64,000 bases of DNA from Mangrovitalea sediminis (GCF_002514725.1 NZ_NTLB01000001.1:930001-994000), one strand, 5' to 3'; numbered from the stretch's first letter, positions 36,844-46,943 are shown. Notes: generated from the letters alone by a model not told the origin. Numbers and translations: made by a program.

Positions 36844-37384
36844 GTTCGCGGTTGCGGGCATTCAGGTAGAGGCAGGCCTTCATCCCCGCATTGCGGGCAG
36901 CGTCAAGGTCGAAGCGGAAGTCGCCGATGTAGACCAGTCGGGATGGGTCGCACCGCCAGTGGGCGGCAATCCGCAATAGTCCCTCAGGATCGGGCTTGGG
37001 CCGACAGTCTTCCCGGGTCAGGATCATGTCGACGTCAATTCTCAGGCTATCCACGGTCAGGGTCACCGCATCCCGCTTGTTGCGGGTCAGAATCGCTGTC
37101 GGCAGGGAGCGCCCGTGCAGGCACTCCAGCAGGGCCCGCGCTCCCGGCATCCAGGTGGCAGCGCGGGCACCGGCCATTTCAAAGTCATGAATCACCGTCT
37201 CGGCCGCCCTGGCGGCCTCCCGGTCAGCCAGGGCGGCCACGAATTCCAGCACACCGGTATCCGGCGGGCACCCCAGCTGATCGCGCAGAGCCGCAAAATC
37301 CAGGCGTGAATCCACCAATGTGCCATCAAGATCGAAGACAACGCCTTCCACCTCTAGGATACCCGCCAGACCGTTCGCCATCAT
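36761..37384 (-). CDS. HAD-family phosphatase-like hydrolase
   Basis: A 207-residue haloacid dehalogenase-type protein. Motif I is VVFDLDGTLVDS (nucleophile Asp), motif II is in LTRNKRDAV, motif III is the lysine in DCRPKPDP and motif IV is the aspartates in YIGDFRFDLDAARNAG. Subfamily IA, like GPH-type and PGP-type phosphatases; no substrate named. Start taken at ATG 37384 six bases after GGGGGA. Its 3' end overlaps the alpha/beta hydrolase gene by 83 bases, the largest convergent overlap in the window. Confidence 0.88.
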   Translation of the reverse strand: MMANGLAGILEVEGVVFDLDGTLVDSRLDFAALRDQLGCPPDTGVLEFVAALADREAARAAETVIHDFEMAGARAATWMPGARALLECLHGRSLPTAILTRNKRDAVTLTVDSLRIDVDMILTREDCRPKPDPEGLLRIAAHWRCDPSRLVYIGDFRFDLDAARNAGMKACLYLNARNRELIRQADWVIAHFDELTRAFSGPSLRPA

Positions 37385-37445
37385 ACCGCGTCCCCCCACA
37401 ACAAAGACCCATTATGACGCGGGAGACGCCAGGCGTCAGGTTCCG

Positions 37446-39119
37446 TTAGAGAACCGGTACCTTGAGCACGGACTGCCGGCTATTGGTAAACGGAAAATCG
37501 ACCTTGTAGGCATCGCTGGTCGGTTGCTTGTACAGCAAGTCCTGCGTGTCGATGGCCAGAACCAGGTGATCCCCGGCCGGCAGGTTATAAGCCGTGGTCA
37601 CCAACGGCAGCGTAACAGTGGTCGCCTTACCCGGTTGCTGGTTCAGCAGGGTCACCGGCGCATGGGTAATCAAGGTACCGATCCCCAATGCGTTCATATC
37701 GTATAGGTAGGCCACCAACTGCGCCTTGGTGGACTGTGGCGTCACCTGCAGCGTAACGGAGGGCGTGCCGCGAATCTTGAGGCCGTCGCTCAATGTATTG
37801 GTTTCAAACCAGATACCGTGCGAAGGATCGATCAGCGGCATCGACGCGACAGTCGGCAGATTGACCTCTTCGAAGATCTGGGACCCCAGCGGAATACCGG
37901 TACTGGCTACCGTATCCATGCCCGCATGGATACTGTTGGTCACCGGAAACCAGTCCTGCCAGGGAGTATCCTTGAGGTAGCCCGGATGAAACAGGCCGCG
38001 CGGGTGCAGATACCATTGGTCGGTATGGGCCTGAGGGACCGGGAAGGCTGAAAAACCTTCGTAGCCGTTGTTGGTGAAAGGCACCTTCATCTGGACCGGC
38101 GGAGCGGTGTCGATGGCGGTCGTCATGCCTTTGAGGTGACTGTCGAACCAGCGATGGACATCATTCCAGATGTGAGTATCACCGCCCCCCAACATGCCGA
38201 AGATTTCCGTGCTGGCATGGGTGCCCGGCTGCAGGTCGATGTGTTTGGGCCCCGTCAGCTGCCGATACATGTCGAGGATGCTGTTGGGCTGGAACAGGTT
38301 GTCACCCCAGTTCTTCGACAGATAGACCGCTGTGCCATTGGCATTGAGCCGGTTAACGTAGCTGATCGGCGAACGTTCCGCAGCCCAGGAGTCGATATCG
38401 GGTGTGTCGTCATTGCTCAGCAGCTGCGCATAATATTGCGCAATGATCGGGTCGGGATGCCCCAGCAACTGGCTGGCAACCACCAACAGGTCACCCCACA
38501 CCATACGCGGCGTCTGCTCGCCATAGAGCGACTGCTTCAGGCTGCCCCAACTACTGAGGGCTGCCACTGCATGGATACGCGGGTCCTTCGCCGCACCGAT
38601 CAGGCTGATGCCGGAGCCGTAGGAAATCCCGGCCGCACCGATACGGTCCGGATCCGTCGGCGTATTGGCAATCAACCAATCGATGGCCGTGCTCAGGTCG
38701 CTGATATCCTTGGGTCCCGCCGTGTCGATCAAGCCACCGGACTGCCCGAAGCCACGCGTGGTGTAACTGAGCACCACGTATCCCTGACTCGCGAACTGTG
38801 CCGCTTCCGTCAGGTATTCGTACTGATTCAAGCCCCAGCTATTGATGAAGATGACGGCCGGATAAGGCCCCCCGTTTCCATTGGGAATAAAGACGTTACC
38901 AGCCAGTTGAACGCCATCGGCCGCGGTGATCCGCAGATCCTTGCGAATGGTGTAGGCATCCGAGGAGGGAAACACCGGTTGATTGAGCAGGCCGGCGACA
39001 AAAGAGAGTGCGGGGAACAACGGCGATGATGTCGTGGCGGCCAGTGTGGGCTGAGCCACGGAAAACGTGATCATCGCCACCAGCCCCAGCAGATGCGCGC
39101 GCAGGGTTTGTCGATTCAT
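37446..39119 (-). CDS. Exported CocE/NonD-like alpha/beta hydrolase (X-Pro peptidase family)
   Basis: A 557-residue secreted enzyme with a signal peptide (through about LAATTSS) and an X-Pro dipeptidyl-peptidase-type alpha/beta-hydrolase domain. The nucleophile serine is in GISYGSGIS. The late beta-sandwich (PPVQMKVPF and VTLQVTPQSTKAQLVAYLYDMN) matches the C-terminal jelly-roll of CocE/NonD hydrolases. Candidate Asp/His of the triad are not confidently placed by eye. Start ATG 39119; GAGG lies seven bases upstream. Expected activity is cleavage of an ester or peptide bond in the periplasm or outside the cell. Confidence 0.85.
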   Translation of the reverse strand: MNRQTLRAHLLGLVAMITFSVAQPTLAATTSSPLFPALSFVAGLLNQPVFPSSDAYTIRKDLRITAADGVQLAGNVFIPNGNGGPYPAVIFINSWGLNQYEYLTEAAQFASQGYVVLSYTTRGFGQSGGLIDTAGPKDISDLSTAIDWLIANTPTDPDRIGAAGISYGSGISLIGAAKDPRIHAVAALSSWGSLKQSLYGEQTPRMVWGDLLVVASQLLGHPDPIIAQYYAQLLSNDDTPDIDSWAAERSPISYVNRLNANGTAVYLSKNWGDNLFQPNSILDMYRQLTGPKHIDLQPGTHASTEIFGMLGGGDTHIWNDVHRWFDSHLKGMTTAIDTAPPVQMKVPFTNNGYEGFSAFPVPQAHTDQWYLHPRGLFHPGYLKDTPWQDWFPVTNSIHAGMDTVASTGIPLGSQIFEEVNLPTVASMPLIDPSHGIWFETNTLSDGLKIRGTPSVTLQVTPQSTKAQLVAYLYDMNALGIGTLITHAPVTLLNQQPGKATTVTLPLVTTAYNLPAGDHLVLAIDTQDLLYKQPTSDAYKVDFPFTNSRQSVLKVPVL

Positions 39120-39473
39120 GGTTTGCCTCAACTCCTTTCCTTGTTTTTATTGGGCGAAGTGAACATCCAACATCAGACTGGACCCGTTCATGCTAACGCC
39201 AAGCGGCGCAATGCCGGGGAAAACTGGCCCCGTTTAACCGGGATGATCGGGCCATCAGCCATGAAGTGTGATCCGCCACGCAAACTCAGTTCTGTCGCAA
39301 GACCGTAACAGGCCCTCATGGCAGAAGAGGCCGTTCGTGGCGAACGGACACCAAAGCGTCACAATCATTGCGGATGGGGTGGAAGCAGAGGAAGATCTCC
39401 TTGCTACACTGAATAAACCGGCCGGGAGTATGGCGCTATCTGAGGTGGATGCGCAGCCCGGCACGAGGTCCCG
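39120..39473. other. Divergent intergenic region, no gene seen
   Basis: Between the exported hydrolase (minus) and the diguanylate cyclase (plus) no reading frame with family similarity or a ribosome-binding site was found. A short hairpin (GTTCGTGGCGAAC) is near 39333-39345. It should contain both promoters. Confidence 0.5.
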
Positions 39474-40583
39474 ATGCAGACAAGACAACATCACATCTCG
39501 GACTTCAACGAACTGTCCGTCGAAAAACTCATCGGCTGGCTATCCTGCGCCGCTTGCGTCCTCCTTTGCCTGTTCGCCCTCAAACACTTCCTGGCAGCGA
39601 ATTTTACGGTGGCGGCGGTTCTGGCCGGACTGGCGGTGGCCCTGATTGCCAATCTCCTGATCTACCGACTAACCCGGCGACTGCCGCAGTTGCAGTGGGG
39701 CTTTATCGGCCTGGTCTGGACCATGTTCGTTTTTCTGGTCCTGTCGGGTATCGAACAGGGCTCGGGCATTCTTTGGCTCTATGCGTTTCCGCCCCTGGTT
39801 TTCTATATCAGCAGCCTGCGGGTCGGCGCCTGGCTGTCGTTCATCGGACTGGCACTGGTAACACTGTTCCTGCTGCCCTTGAGGGGGATTATCGGCCATG
39901 ACTACGACATGGATTTCCGCGCCCTTTTCCTGCTCAGTTTCGCCTTCGAAGTGGTCTTCTGCTACGTGCTCGATACCAGCCGGCGCAAGGTACAGAAACG
40001 TATGCTCGCAGTCCTCCGTGACCTGGACTTCGCCGCACGGCACGACGGCCTGACGGAGCTGTATAACCGGCGCGAGGCAACGCATCTGCTACAGCAGGAA
40101 TTCGAGCGCTACCAGCGCTCCAAGCGCCCCTTTTCCATCCTCCTGATCGATATCGATCACTTTAAACAGCTTAACGATACTTACGGCCACGAGGCCGGCG
40201 ATCTGGCATTGAAACAGGTGGCCCGAGTGCTGCGAGAAACCAGCCGCAAGGTCGACATGGTCTCTCGCTGGGGGGGAGAGGAGTTTCTGATTCTGCTGCC
40301 CGATACGTCTCAGGCCGACGCCAGCTCGATCGCCCAGCGAATTCGCCAGCAGATGGCAGCGTTGACGGTGCCCTATGGTGACGCCCGGCTCCAGGTCACA
40401 CTGAGCGCGGGATTGACCGATATCGAGGGCATTCAGGACGTCGACGAACTGCTCAGAGTGGCCGACACACTTCTTTACGACGCCAAGGCGCAGGGCCGTA
40501 ATTGCATCTGCGCACGCCAGGCGACCACAACAGCCAGCCATTCAAAAGACAGACCAGCCACTGGCTTCCAGCAATCGATATAA
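39474..40583 (+). CDS. Diguanylate cyclase with six-helix membrane sensor
   Basis: A 369-residue protein: six predicted membrane helices over residues 20-168 (MASE-like sensor region), then a GGDEF domain. The active-site motif is GGEEF at 267-271 (RWGGEEF) and a complete I-site RKVD at 258-261 sits five residues earlier, so product inhibition is expected. Makes c-di-GMP from two GTP. Start ATG 39474 with GAGG at five bases. Its 3' end overlaps the converging PLD gene by 42 bases. Confidence 0.92.
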   Translation: MQTRQHHISDFNELSVEKLIGWLSCAACVLLCLFALKHFLAANFTVAAVLAGLAVALIANLLIYRLTRRLPQLQWGFIGLVWTMFVFLVLSGIEQGSGILWLYAFPPLVFYISSLRVGAWLSFIGLALVTLFLLPLRGIIGHDYDMDFRALFLLSFAFEVVFCYVLDTSRRKVQKRMLAVLRDLDFAARHDGLTELYNRREATHLLQQEFERYQRSKRPFSILLIDIDHFKQLNDTYGHEAGDLALKQVARVLRETSRKVDMVSRWGGEEFLILLPDTSQADASSIAQRIRQQMAALTVPYGDARLQVTLSAGLTDIEGIQDVDELLRVADTLLYDAKAQGRNCICARQATTTASHSKDRPATGFQQSI

Positions 40584-41963
40584 CCCATAACGCCATCGCG
40601 AAGCCTCGGCATAAACACCATAGGCCACGCTGAAATGCTGACCCGGCGTATTGTGCCACTGCCGTTCGAACAGGGTCTCGGCATCGCGGATCGCATCGGT
40701 ATCGCCCGGTGCAACGAGGCGGATATCGGTTTCCAGGTTGTAGTCATTGAGATTGCGCCGCGTGGCATTGGCGGACCCCAGGATCAATTCCGCATCGCGC
40801 TCTGGCCCGGTGACCAGCAGCAGCTTGGTATGACACTGCTCGCCATGTGTATCGGCCCAGCGAACAGGAATGCCTTCCTTCTGCAGTTCATGGGCGACCG
40901 GCCGGTTTGGGATTCCCCGTTTTTCGCGGCCGAAGGCATCACGATTCGGATCGAGCAATATCCGAAGGCGGACACCACGACGTACCGCCGCTTTCAGCGC
41001 CCGGACCAGGCCCCGGTGCGCCAGGAAAAACATGATCAGACGCACTTCATCACCGGCCCCCGCGCCCTCCAACGCACACAGCATGGCATCGCGGATACGA
41101 GATTCGGTCAACACCTGAAGGCCCACCTTCGCCTCCCGCTCTTGCGGGATCTCCGGCTCTTCGGCCATCGCAGCGCCAGAAAACCGGGCAACGGCAAGCT
41201 CCGTTCTCAACAGGTCATGCGCCGCCGCTCCCGAGAACACCAGGCCAACATTGTCATGAGCGCTGCTTGCATCATGCGGATTGGCGGACGTCACCAATCC
41301 ACGCCATCCGTCACCCTCATCGACCACCAGGGTCTTGCGGTGATTCGCCTTAAAGTTCAATAACACCAGGTAGGTACGGAGGGTCACCTTGCCGGGGCCT
41401 ACCGGATTGGGCAGCCAACCTCCCCGGCAGCTGTTGCCGAAGGGACGACAGGCAATCCGCCAGAAGACTGACCAGAGCGGATTCGAGTCCCGTAACCGGG
41501 TCAATCGCGTGTTTATGACCTGTACACCGGCAGCGGCCAGGCATTCGAGGTGTGGCGCCCTCATGCCGCCGTAGAGTGTATTGAAAGGGTCCGTCAGGAG
41601 CAGGATGTCGAGCTCGGGTAGCGCCCGCTTGCGTTCCAGCAGGACAGAGGTCAGTTCGTCACAGAGACTTCGGTGCCGCTCTGGCAATTTGCCCTGGAAG
41701 GGATTGAACAGGAACATGTCGAGGACGATGCGCCGACGGGCACCCCGGACCATGCGGATAATCTCGTCGAACAGTTGCTGATCGCATGCCCGACGCCCTT
41801 CCCCATCGACATAGGTGACGTCGGACAGGAAACGGACGCCGGATGCGGCTCGCAAGGGCGTGGCGATAGAGAGTCCCTTAGGCAGCGGTTTCCGTGTCTG
41901 ATAAAGCGCCAGCAGGATCGCCGCTATCAGCAGCAGCCCGGGCGCCAGCCAATGAAGAGGCAT
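40542..41963 (-). CDS. Phospholipase D-like protein, second HKD motif incomplete
   Basis: A 473-residue protein with one N-terminal membrane helix (WLAPGLLLIAAILLALYQ) and two PLD-type half domains. The first motif is complete: HRKTLVVD. The second is HTKLLLVTG, where the aspartate of HxK(x4)D is threonine. Both are followed by the expected SAN/ SANAT turns (TSANPHD, GSANAT). Family members with two intact motifs include cardiolipin synthases and other phosphatidyl-transferring enzymes. The second lysine and histidine are kept, so activity may remain. AAAGGA stands six bases upstream of ATG 41963. Confidence 0.85.
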   Translation of the reverse strand: MPLHWLAPGLLLIAAILLALYQTRKPLPKGLSIATPLRAASGVRFLSDVTYVDGEGRRACDQQLFDEIIRMVRGARRRIVLDMFLFNPFQGKLPERHRSLCDELTSVLLERKRALPELDILLLTDPFNTLYGGMRAPHLECLAAAGVQVINTRLTRLRDSNPLWSVFWRIACRPFGNSCRGGWLPNPVGPGKVTLRTYLVLLNFKANHRKTLVVDEGDGWRGLVTSANPHDASSAHDNVGLVFSGAAAHDLLRTELAVARFSGAAMAEEPEIPQEREAKVGLQVLTESRIRDAMLCALEGAGAGDEVRLIMFFLAHRGLVRALKAAVRRGVRLRILLDPNRDAFGREKRGIPNRPVAHELQKEGIPVRWADTHGEQCHTKLLLVTGPERDAELILGSANATRRNLNDYNLETDIRLVAPGDTDAIRDAETLFERQWHNTPGQHFSVAYGVYAEASRWRYGLYRLLEASGWSVF

Positions 41964-42135
41964 CGATCATCCTTTGCACGGCGCTCGACCGGGCTTCACA
42001 AGCCATTCCGGGCACGGCCGTATCCGTTATCGACAAACAGGAAAGCCCGCAGGGGCTTTCCCTTCATTCTGGCGTGAGGGATTCAGGAGGCGCAAGGGCG
42101 AAATAGCCGTTGCGCAGCGCGAAGAAAAGCCGTCG

Positions 42136-44751
42136 TCAGCCGGCAATCTCGACGCCGTCGACCCGCCCCCATTTCAGGACATTGTCAAGGGCGCCGCTTG
42201 GCATGGGCGAACGGATATGGTGCCCCTGGAACAGGCGGTAACGACGACCATGCAGTGCCGCCAGCTGCTCAGCGGTTTCAACGCCCTTGGCCACAACGTC
42301 GAGTCCCAGGCTTGCGGCCATATTGTATGTGGCCTCGACCACCGCCCGACAGTTGTCGTCCTGATCCATACCCGCCACGAAGCTTTCATTGAGCTTGATC
42401 GCAGTGATCGGCAGGCGCTTGAGCTGTGCCAGCGAACTATATCCGGCACCGAAATCGTCAACAGCAAAACGGATGCCTCGCTGACTGATGTTCAACATGG
42501 CCGCCTCCAACCCGGGATAGTCATTGTGCAGGGTGGTTTCGTCGATATCGAACACCAGGCGATCCGCCGGCGCGCCGGTTTCGTCTAGGATCATGCCGAT
42601 ACGCTGGACAAAGTCCGGCAACAACAGATACTGGGCGCTGATATTGACCATCAGGCTGAAATCGTCGGCTACGGCAGGGTCCTTCGACCAGGTCGCCAAC
42701 AGGCGGCAGGCCTCCCGGATGACCCAGTTGTCCACAGGAACGATCAGCCCGGTCTGCTCCGCCACAACAATGAATTCGTCCGGCATGCGCAGGGATTCGA
42801 CATGGGGCCAACGGACCAGCGCTTCGAGGGAGTGCAAACGCCCCTCATCATCGGCCAGCGGCTGGAAATACAGCTCCAACGCATCGTCCTGCAATGCCGT
42901 TCGCAGTTCATTGTGCAGGCTCCGCCGGTATTCCGCTTTTGCCTGCACAGCATCGGAAAAGAAGTGAATCGTGTCGCGTCCTCCTTCCTTGGCATGGTAC
43001 ATGGCGCTATCGGCCTTCTGCAGCAGGTGCTCTGCCCCCATCCCATCCTCAGGATACAGCGCCAGACCTGCGCTGGCCGAAATGGAAATATCGAACTCGC
43101 CGGCAGAGACCGACTGGCGTACGGCCTCGAGAATCTTTTCGCCGACCCGGATGGCTCTCGCCATCGCCTCGTCCCTCGTGCCGGGCTCAGCACCCAGCAG
43201 GACGACGAACTCGTCACCTCCCAGGCGGGCAGCCATATCCTCGGCCCGGAGGATATCGTGAATGCGCTGGGCTATTTGGGTCAGCAGACTGTCCCCTATC
43301 CGGTGCCCGTGGGTATCGTTGATCTGCTTGAAACGATCCAGGTCAATGAACAGCAAGGCACCGAATCCCCTGATACGCCTCGCCCTCCCCAACTCCTGTT
43401 CCAGGCGGGTCAGCGCCAGTCGCCGGTTCGGTAGTCCGGTCAGGGGATCGTAAAGGGCCTGACGCTGAATCTGTGCCTCGAAAGCCTTGCGCTCGGAAAT
43501 GTCCTGCCAATGGCTGACATAGTGCGTGATGCGGCCGTCCTCGTCGCGAACGGTGCTCACGGTCAGGAAGACCGGTAACTCAGAGCCGTCCCGCCGATGC
43601 TCGAGCAGTTCACCCGACCACTGGTCGTTGGAACGCAGATGCAGCCAAACGGGCTCATAAGGTGATTTTTCCGACGCCGCCTCGCGATCCAGGTCGTGTA
43701 CCGAGCGCCCCGCCACTTCGTCGGCGTCATAACCGAACAGCTCGCAGAAGGCGCGGTTGACCCGAACGAACACGCCTTCCGGGCTGGTGATCGCCAGTGG
43801 ATCCGCGGTTTCGAAGACAGAGGCGTTCAAGCGCAATTCTTCCTCGGCTCGCCGCTCCAGGGTCACGTCACGGGCCAGGGCGATGGAGCCGATCGTTTCA
43901 TGGCCCAGACGGGTCAGCATCCGCGAGTTCCAACTCAGGGTGACCTGCTTACCCTGCTTGGTGCGAATGGTTGTTACGAGGTCTAGGGCCACAGAACCGC
44001 GTTTGAGGATATCCATCGCGCGGGAAAAGACGTAATTGCGGTAGGCTTCGTCGGGATACAGCTTGGCCCAGATATCGGACCGCCCCATCACCTCTTCCCG
44101 GCGATAGCCGCTGAGGCGCTCAGCGGCCTTGTTCCAGATAACGATACGACCGGCATCATCCAGCGTGTTAAGCCAGATATCCGCATTGTCGATAATACTG
44201 TCCATGTATTCGTTCAACGAACGGACCTGTTCAGCCACGGCGCGCTGCTCCCGGTTATCTCGCACGAAGACCAGTGTCAACGTCTGTCCGCGGAGATCTA
44301 CGGTACTGGTACGGATCTGCACGGGTATAACGTTGCCTTCCTTGTCCTGAAGCATTCTGTCGCAGTTGCCCTCCGGCAACTTTTCACCCGATAACGGGCC
44401 TGAAGTCCCTTCCCCCCATAAACCGGCGAAGTGCGAGTCGCGCAATTCTTCGGGCGCATAACCCAACAAGGTGGCAAACGCCGGATTGACATAACGAATG
44501 CGCCCCTGTTCGAGCATGACAATACCGTCGCCCGCCCGCTCGACCATCATGCGGAACTTGGGCGGCGCTATCCCATCACGCCGCCTCCATCGCCCCTGGG
44601 CAGAAAGAAAGGCGCCTGCCATCAACGCCGTTCCGGCCACAGAAAACAGGGTGGAGTGCAGCTGCGGTGTCTTCAGCGACCCCCAAACAGCTGCCGCGAC
44701 CAGCAACACACCGATGGAGCCAAGAGCCCATCGCAAAGCACGACGCGGCAT
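42136..44751 (-). CDS. PAS-GGDEF-EAL protein with degenerate EAL domain
   Basis: An 871-residue protein. Two N-terminal membrane helices (about 9-48) precede three PAS-like domains (about 66-165, 180-300, 308-415), a GGDEF domain and an EAL domain. GGDEF is intact (RLGGDEF, 511-515) with the I-site RAED just before it. In EAL the first motif EAL and DDFG are kept, but the KID motif reads KLN (K786, N788) and the EGVE motif reads KGVE (K822 for Glu), so hydrolysis of c-di-GMP is doubtful. The protein is probably a cyclase or a c-di-GMP-binding sensor. ATG 44751 is nine bases after AGGA. The gene begins five bases after the DUF917 gene. Confidence 0.9.
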   Translation of the reverse strand: MPRRALRWALGSIGVLLVAAAVWGSLKTPQLHSTLFSVAGTALMAGAFLSAQGRWRRRDGIAPPKFRMMVERAGDGIVMLEQGRIRYVNPAFATLLGYAPEELRDSHFAGLWGEGTSGPLSGEKLPEGNCDRMLQDKEGNVIPVQIRTSTVDLRGQTLTLVFVRDNREQRAVAEQVRSLNEYMDSIIDNADIWLNTLDDAGRIVIWNKAAERLSGYRREEVMGRSDIWAKLYPDEAYRNYVFSRAMDILKRGSVALDLVTTIRTKQGKQVTLSWNSRMLTRLGHETIGSIALARDVTLERRAEEELRLNASVFETADPLAITSPEGVFVRVNRAFCELFGYDADEVAGRSVHDLDREAASEKSPYEPVWLHLRSNDQWSGELLEHRRDGSELPVFLTVSTVRDEDGRITHYVSHWQDISERKAFEAQIQRQALYDPLTGLPNRRLALTRLEQELGRARRIRGFGALLFIDLDRFKQINDTHGHRIGDSLLTQIAQRIHDILRAEDMAARLGGDEFVVLLGAEPGTRDEAMARAIRVGEKILEAVRQSVSAGEFDISISASAGLALYPEDGMGAEHLLQKADSAMYHAKEGGRDTIHFFSDAVQAKAEYRRSLHNELRTALQDDALELYFQPLADDEGRLHSLEALVRWPHVESLRMPDEFIVVAEQTGLIVPVDNWVIREACRLLATWSKDPAVADDFSLMVNISAQYLLLPDFVQRIGMILDETGAPADRLVFDIDETTLHNDYPGLEAAMLNISQRGIRFAVDDFGAGYSSLAQLKRLPITAIKLNESFVAGMDQDDNCRAVVEATYNMAASLGLDVVAKGVETAEQLAALHGRRYRLFQGHHIRSPMPSGALDNVLKWGRVDGVEIAG

Positions 44752-44756
44752 GGGCA

Positions 44757-45995
44757 CTATTCCTGAACCGATAAGGGTGGCCAGGGGTGATAGGCGCCAC
44801 CGTATCCCAGGGAACGATTTACCGAGGCGAAGTTCTCGATAATGACGGGATTGCGCATCTCCGGAGCGGCCTGTATCGCCAGCACGAACAACTCCAGGCG
44901 GGTGTCCGGGTGCTCCCGATAAAGACGATTCATATCACTGTTGTCGATGGCCAGTGGATCCCGGCCGGCCGTGACATAGGAAATCGAATCCGGCCCGAGA
45001 ACCACCGGCACCGCACTGTCGCTGCGCATGGCGTAAACGTTTTCATTTTCGTTGTAGATAGTGAAGGTAACCCCGGAACCACTGGCATCATCCAGCTCGA
45101 TGCGCCCCACGTCGACCCCGCCTTCACTCTGCACGACCTTGGTCACGCGCCCGTGCCAGATCACCGCGCTGGCCCGCCCCTCCTGACGAATGCAGTCGGC
45201 AACCGCCTCCGCACGCTCCCGCCCCGTCAGGCTTTCCAGCAGGCGACCGATCCGCAAGGCAAGGCTCAGGGTTCCCGGCACGGGCGGCGTGCGCGTCAAC
45301 AAATCACCCGCCATAAAGGGATACATGCTCATGCCCGCAATACCACCGAACGGCGAGGACATCACCAAACCGACAATCGCGTCTTCCGCCGCCACTTCAT
45401 CGTCGACCCAGATGGTGCCGCTGTTGTAGCGGATTGCCGCCAGATCCTGTTCAGAGGGATTCAGGCTTTCACTGGCCACGACGGCAGGGGAGACCGGCAT
45501 CCCGTTAGCCGCAAAGACCGTCAGGCTCAGCGTCGGAATCGAGCGCCCGGCCCCGTCGGCATCGACAACGGCAAACCCGGGACGGCTGCGTCCCAACTGT
45601 GCTGCCACGGTCAGCGGCGAAGCGCTGTTGATGGCGCCCACTTCGATGGGCAGGACCCAGGAAAAGCCGCTTTCCGGGAAACCTGCAAAACGGGGGTTAA
45701 AGGCCTTCAGCTGAAGGAGCTGCTGCTCCATCGCCTGATAGGCATGCGTCGGTGCGCGGGGATTGGTGGTTTTGAACAAGGCATCCGGGGCGCCCATATT
45801 GGCAGACGCCGCGAGCCAAGCTCCGGGCTCTTTGGCAATCTCATCCAGGTCGACCACTTTTACGTGATCCTGGTCGAGCACGCCTTCTTCGATGATTTTC
45901 TGCGCGACCTGATAGGAGCCACCGCCTCCAGACGCCAGCACACAAGCGCCCGCCACAATCGTATGCATCGTTTCCTTGTCAATGGTGAATGCCAT
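44757..45995 (-). CDS. DUF917/S-methyl thiohydantoin desulfurase-like protein
   Basis: A 412-residue protein of the DUF917 family. The N-terminal GACVLASGGGGSYQVAQKII, PIEVGAINSASPL and GRSIPTLSLTVF segments are typical. The family's one named activity is S-methyl thiohydantoin desulfurase, and in many genomes it neighbours hydantoinase/oxoprolinase genes; none is present here. ATG 45995 is preceded by AAAGGAGAGG. It lies directly upstream of the large GGDEF-EAL gene and is likely cotranscribed with it, though a functional link is not evident. Confidence 0.83.
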   Translation of the reverse strand: MAFTIDKETMHTIVAGACVLASGGGGSYQVAQKIIEEGVLDQDHVKVVDLDEIAKEPGAWLAASANMGAPDALFKTTNPRAPTHAYQAMEQQLLQLKAFNPRFAGFPESGFSWVLPIEVGAINSASPLTVAAQLGRSRPGFAVVDADGAGRSIPTLSLTVFAANGMPVSPAVVASESLNPSEQDLAAIRYNSGTIWVDDEVAAEDAIVGLVMSSPFGGIAGMSMYPFMAGDLLTRTPPVPGTLSLALRIGRLLESLTGRERAEAVADCIRQEGRASAVIWHGRVTKVVQSEGGVDVGRIELDDASGSGVTFTIYNENENVYAMRSDSAVPVVLGPDSISYVTAGRDPLAIDNSDMNRLYREHPDTRLELFVLAIQAAPEMRNPVIIENFASVNRSLGYGGAYHPWPPLSVQE

Positions 45996-46235
45996 GACCT
46001 CTCCTTTGGCAATGCGTCGTCGCAAACAAACCTTAAGCCCGTTTGCCAGGTTGACCCATTCAGACAGATGATCTCCAGAAATATAGTCGTTGGATACAGA
46101 ACATCCAGAGGCAAATGGTGGAAAAACGTAAAATTATGTCCACCTCACCGACACATCGGTGACAAGAGCGGCTTTTCCGACAAACGGCAAAGTGTGGAAC
46201 AATAGCGCCTCACCCCCGACAGAAGGCATAGCATC

Positions 46236-46931
46236 ATGAGCGATCTGGTCACCTACACGCGGCGTGACGCAGTGGCAACCATTACTCTCAACAACGGCAA
46301 GGTCAACGCGCTATCGCACGAGGTGTTCGCTGAGCTCAATGCGGCGCTGGATCAAGCGGAAAGCGACCATGCTGTCGTCATCCTCACCGGCCAACCCGGC
46401 ATTTTCTCGGCCGGCTACGACCTCAAGGAGATGACTCGAAGCCCGGAAGCCGCCGGCGCCCTGGTGGAAGTGGGCTCATCCCTGTCGCTGCGGCTGCTGT
46501 CCTTCCCGACGCCGGTGATCGCCGCCTGCTCCGGCCACGCTATTGCCAAAGGGGCCTTCCTGCTCCTGTCCAGCGATCTGCGTCTGGGGGTCGAAGGCCC
46601 CTTCAAGATCGGCCTCAACGAAGTGGCCATCGGCATGACCATGCATCACTCCGGCATCGAGCTTGCACGCAACCGTCTGCAGCCAGCCGCCTTCCAGCGC
46701 GCGGTGATCAATGCCGAAATGTTCGATCCGCAGGCGGCTGTCAGCGCTGGCTTCCTCGACCGCCTGGCGCCGGCCGACGCCCTGCTCGACAGTGCCCATG
46801 CCGAGGCTGCCCGGCTGGTCGAACTGGATATGAAGGCCCATCATCAAACCAAGCTCAAGGCCCGCGCCGGATTCCTGGCCAGCCTGAAAGACGCCATCGA
46901 AAAGGATGCCGCCCATCTCGGCCTGCGTTAA
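46236..46931 (+). CDS. Enoyl-CoA hydratase/isomerase-family protein
   Basis: A 231-residue crotonase-fold protein. The core motif FSAGYDLKEM and the following SGHAIAKGAFLLLSSDLRLG fit the family, including the oxyanion-hole glycines. At position two the usual catalytic glutamates of hydratases are not conserved in the expected place, so it may be an isomerase or other crotonase activity rather than a hydratase. AGAAGG stands before ATG 46236. It runs away from the DUF917 gene across a 240-base intergenic region. Confidence 0.87.
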   Translation: MSDLVTYTRRDAVATITLNNGKVNALSHEVFAELNAALDQAESDHAVVILTGQPGIFSAGYDLKEMTRSPEAAGALVEVGSSLSLRLLSFPTPVIAACSGHAIAKGAFLLLSSDLRLGVEGPFKIGLNEVAIGMTMHHSGIELARNRLQPAAFQRAVINAEMFDPQAAVSAGFLDRLAPADALLDSAHAEAARLVELDMKAHHQTKLKARAGFLASLKDAIEKDAAHLGLR

Positions 46932-46943
46932 TCGCCCGGCCCG

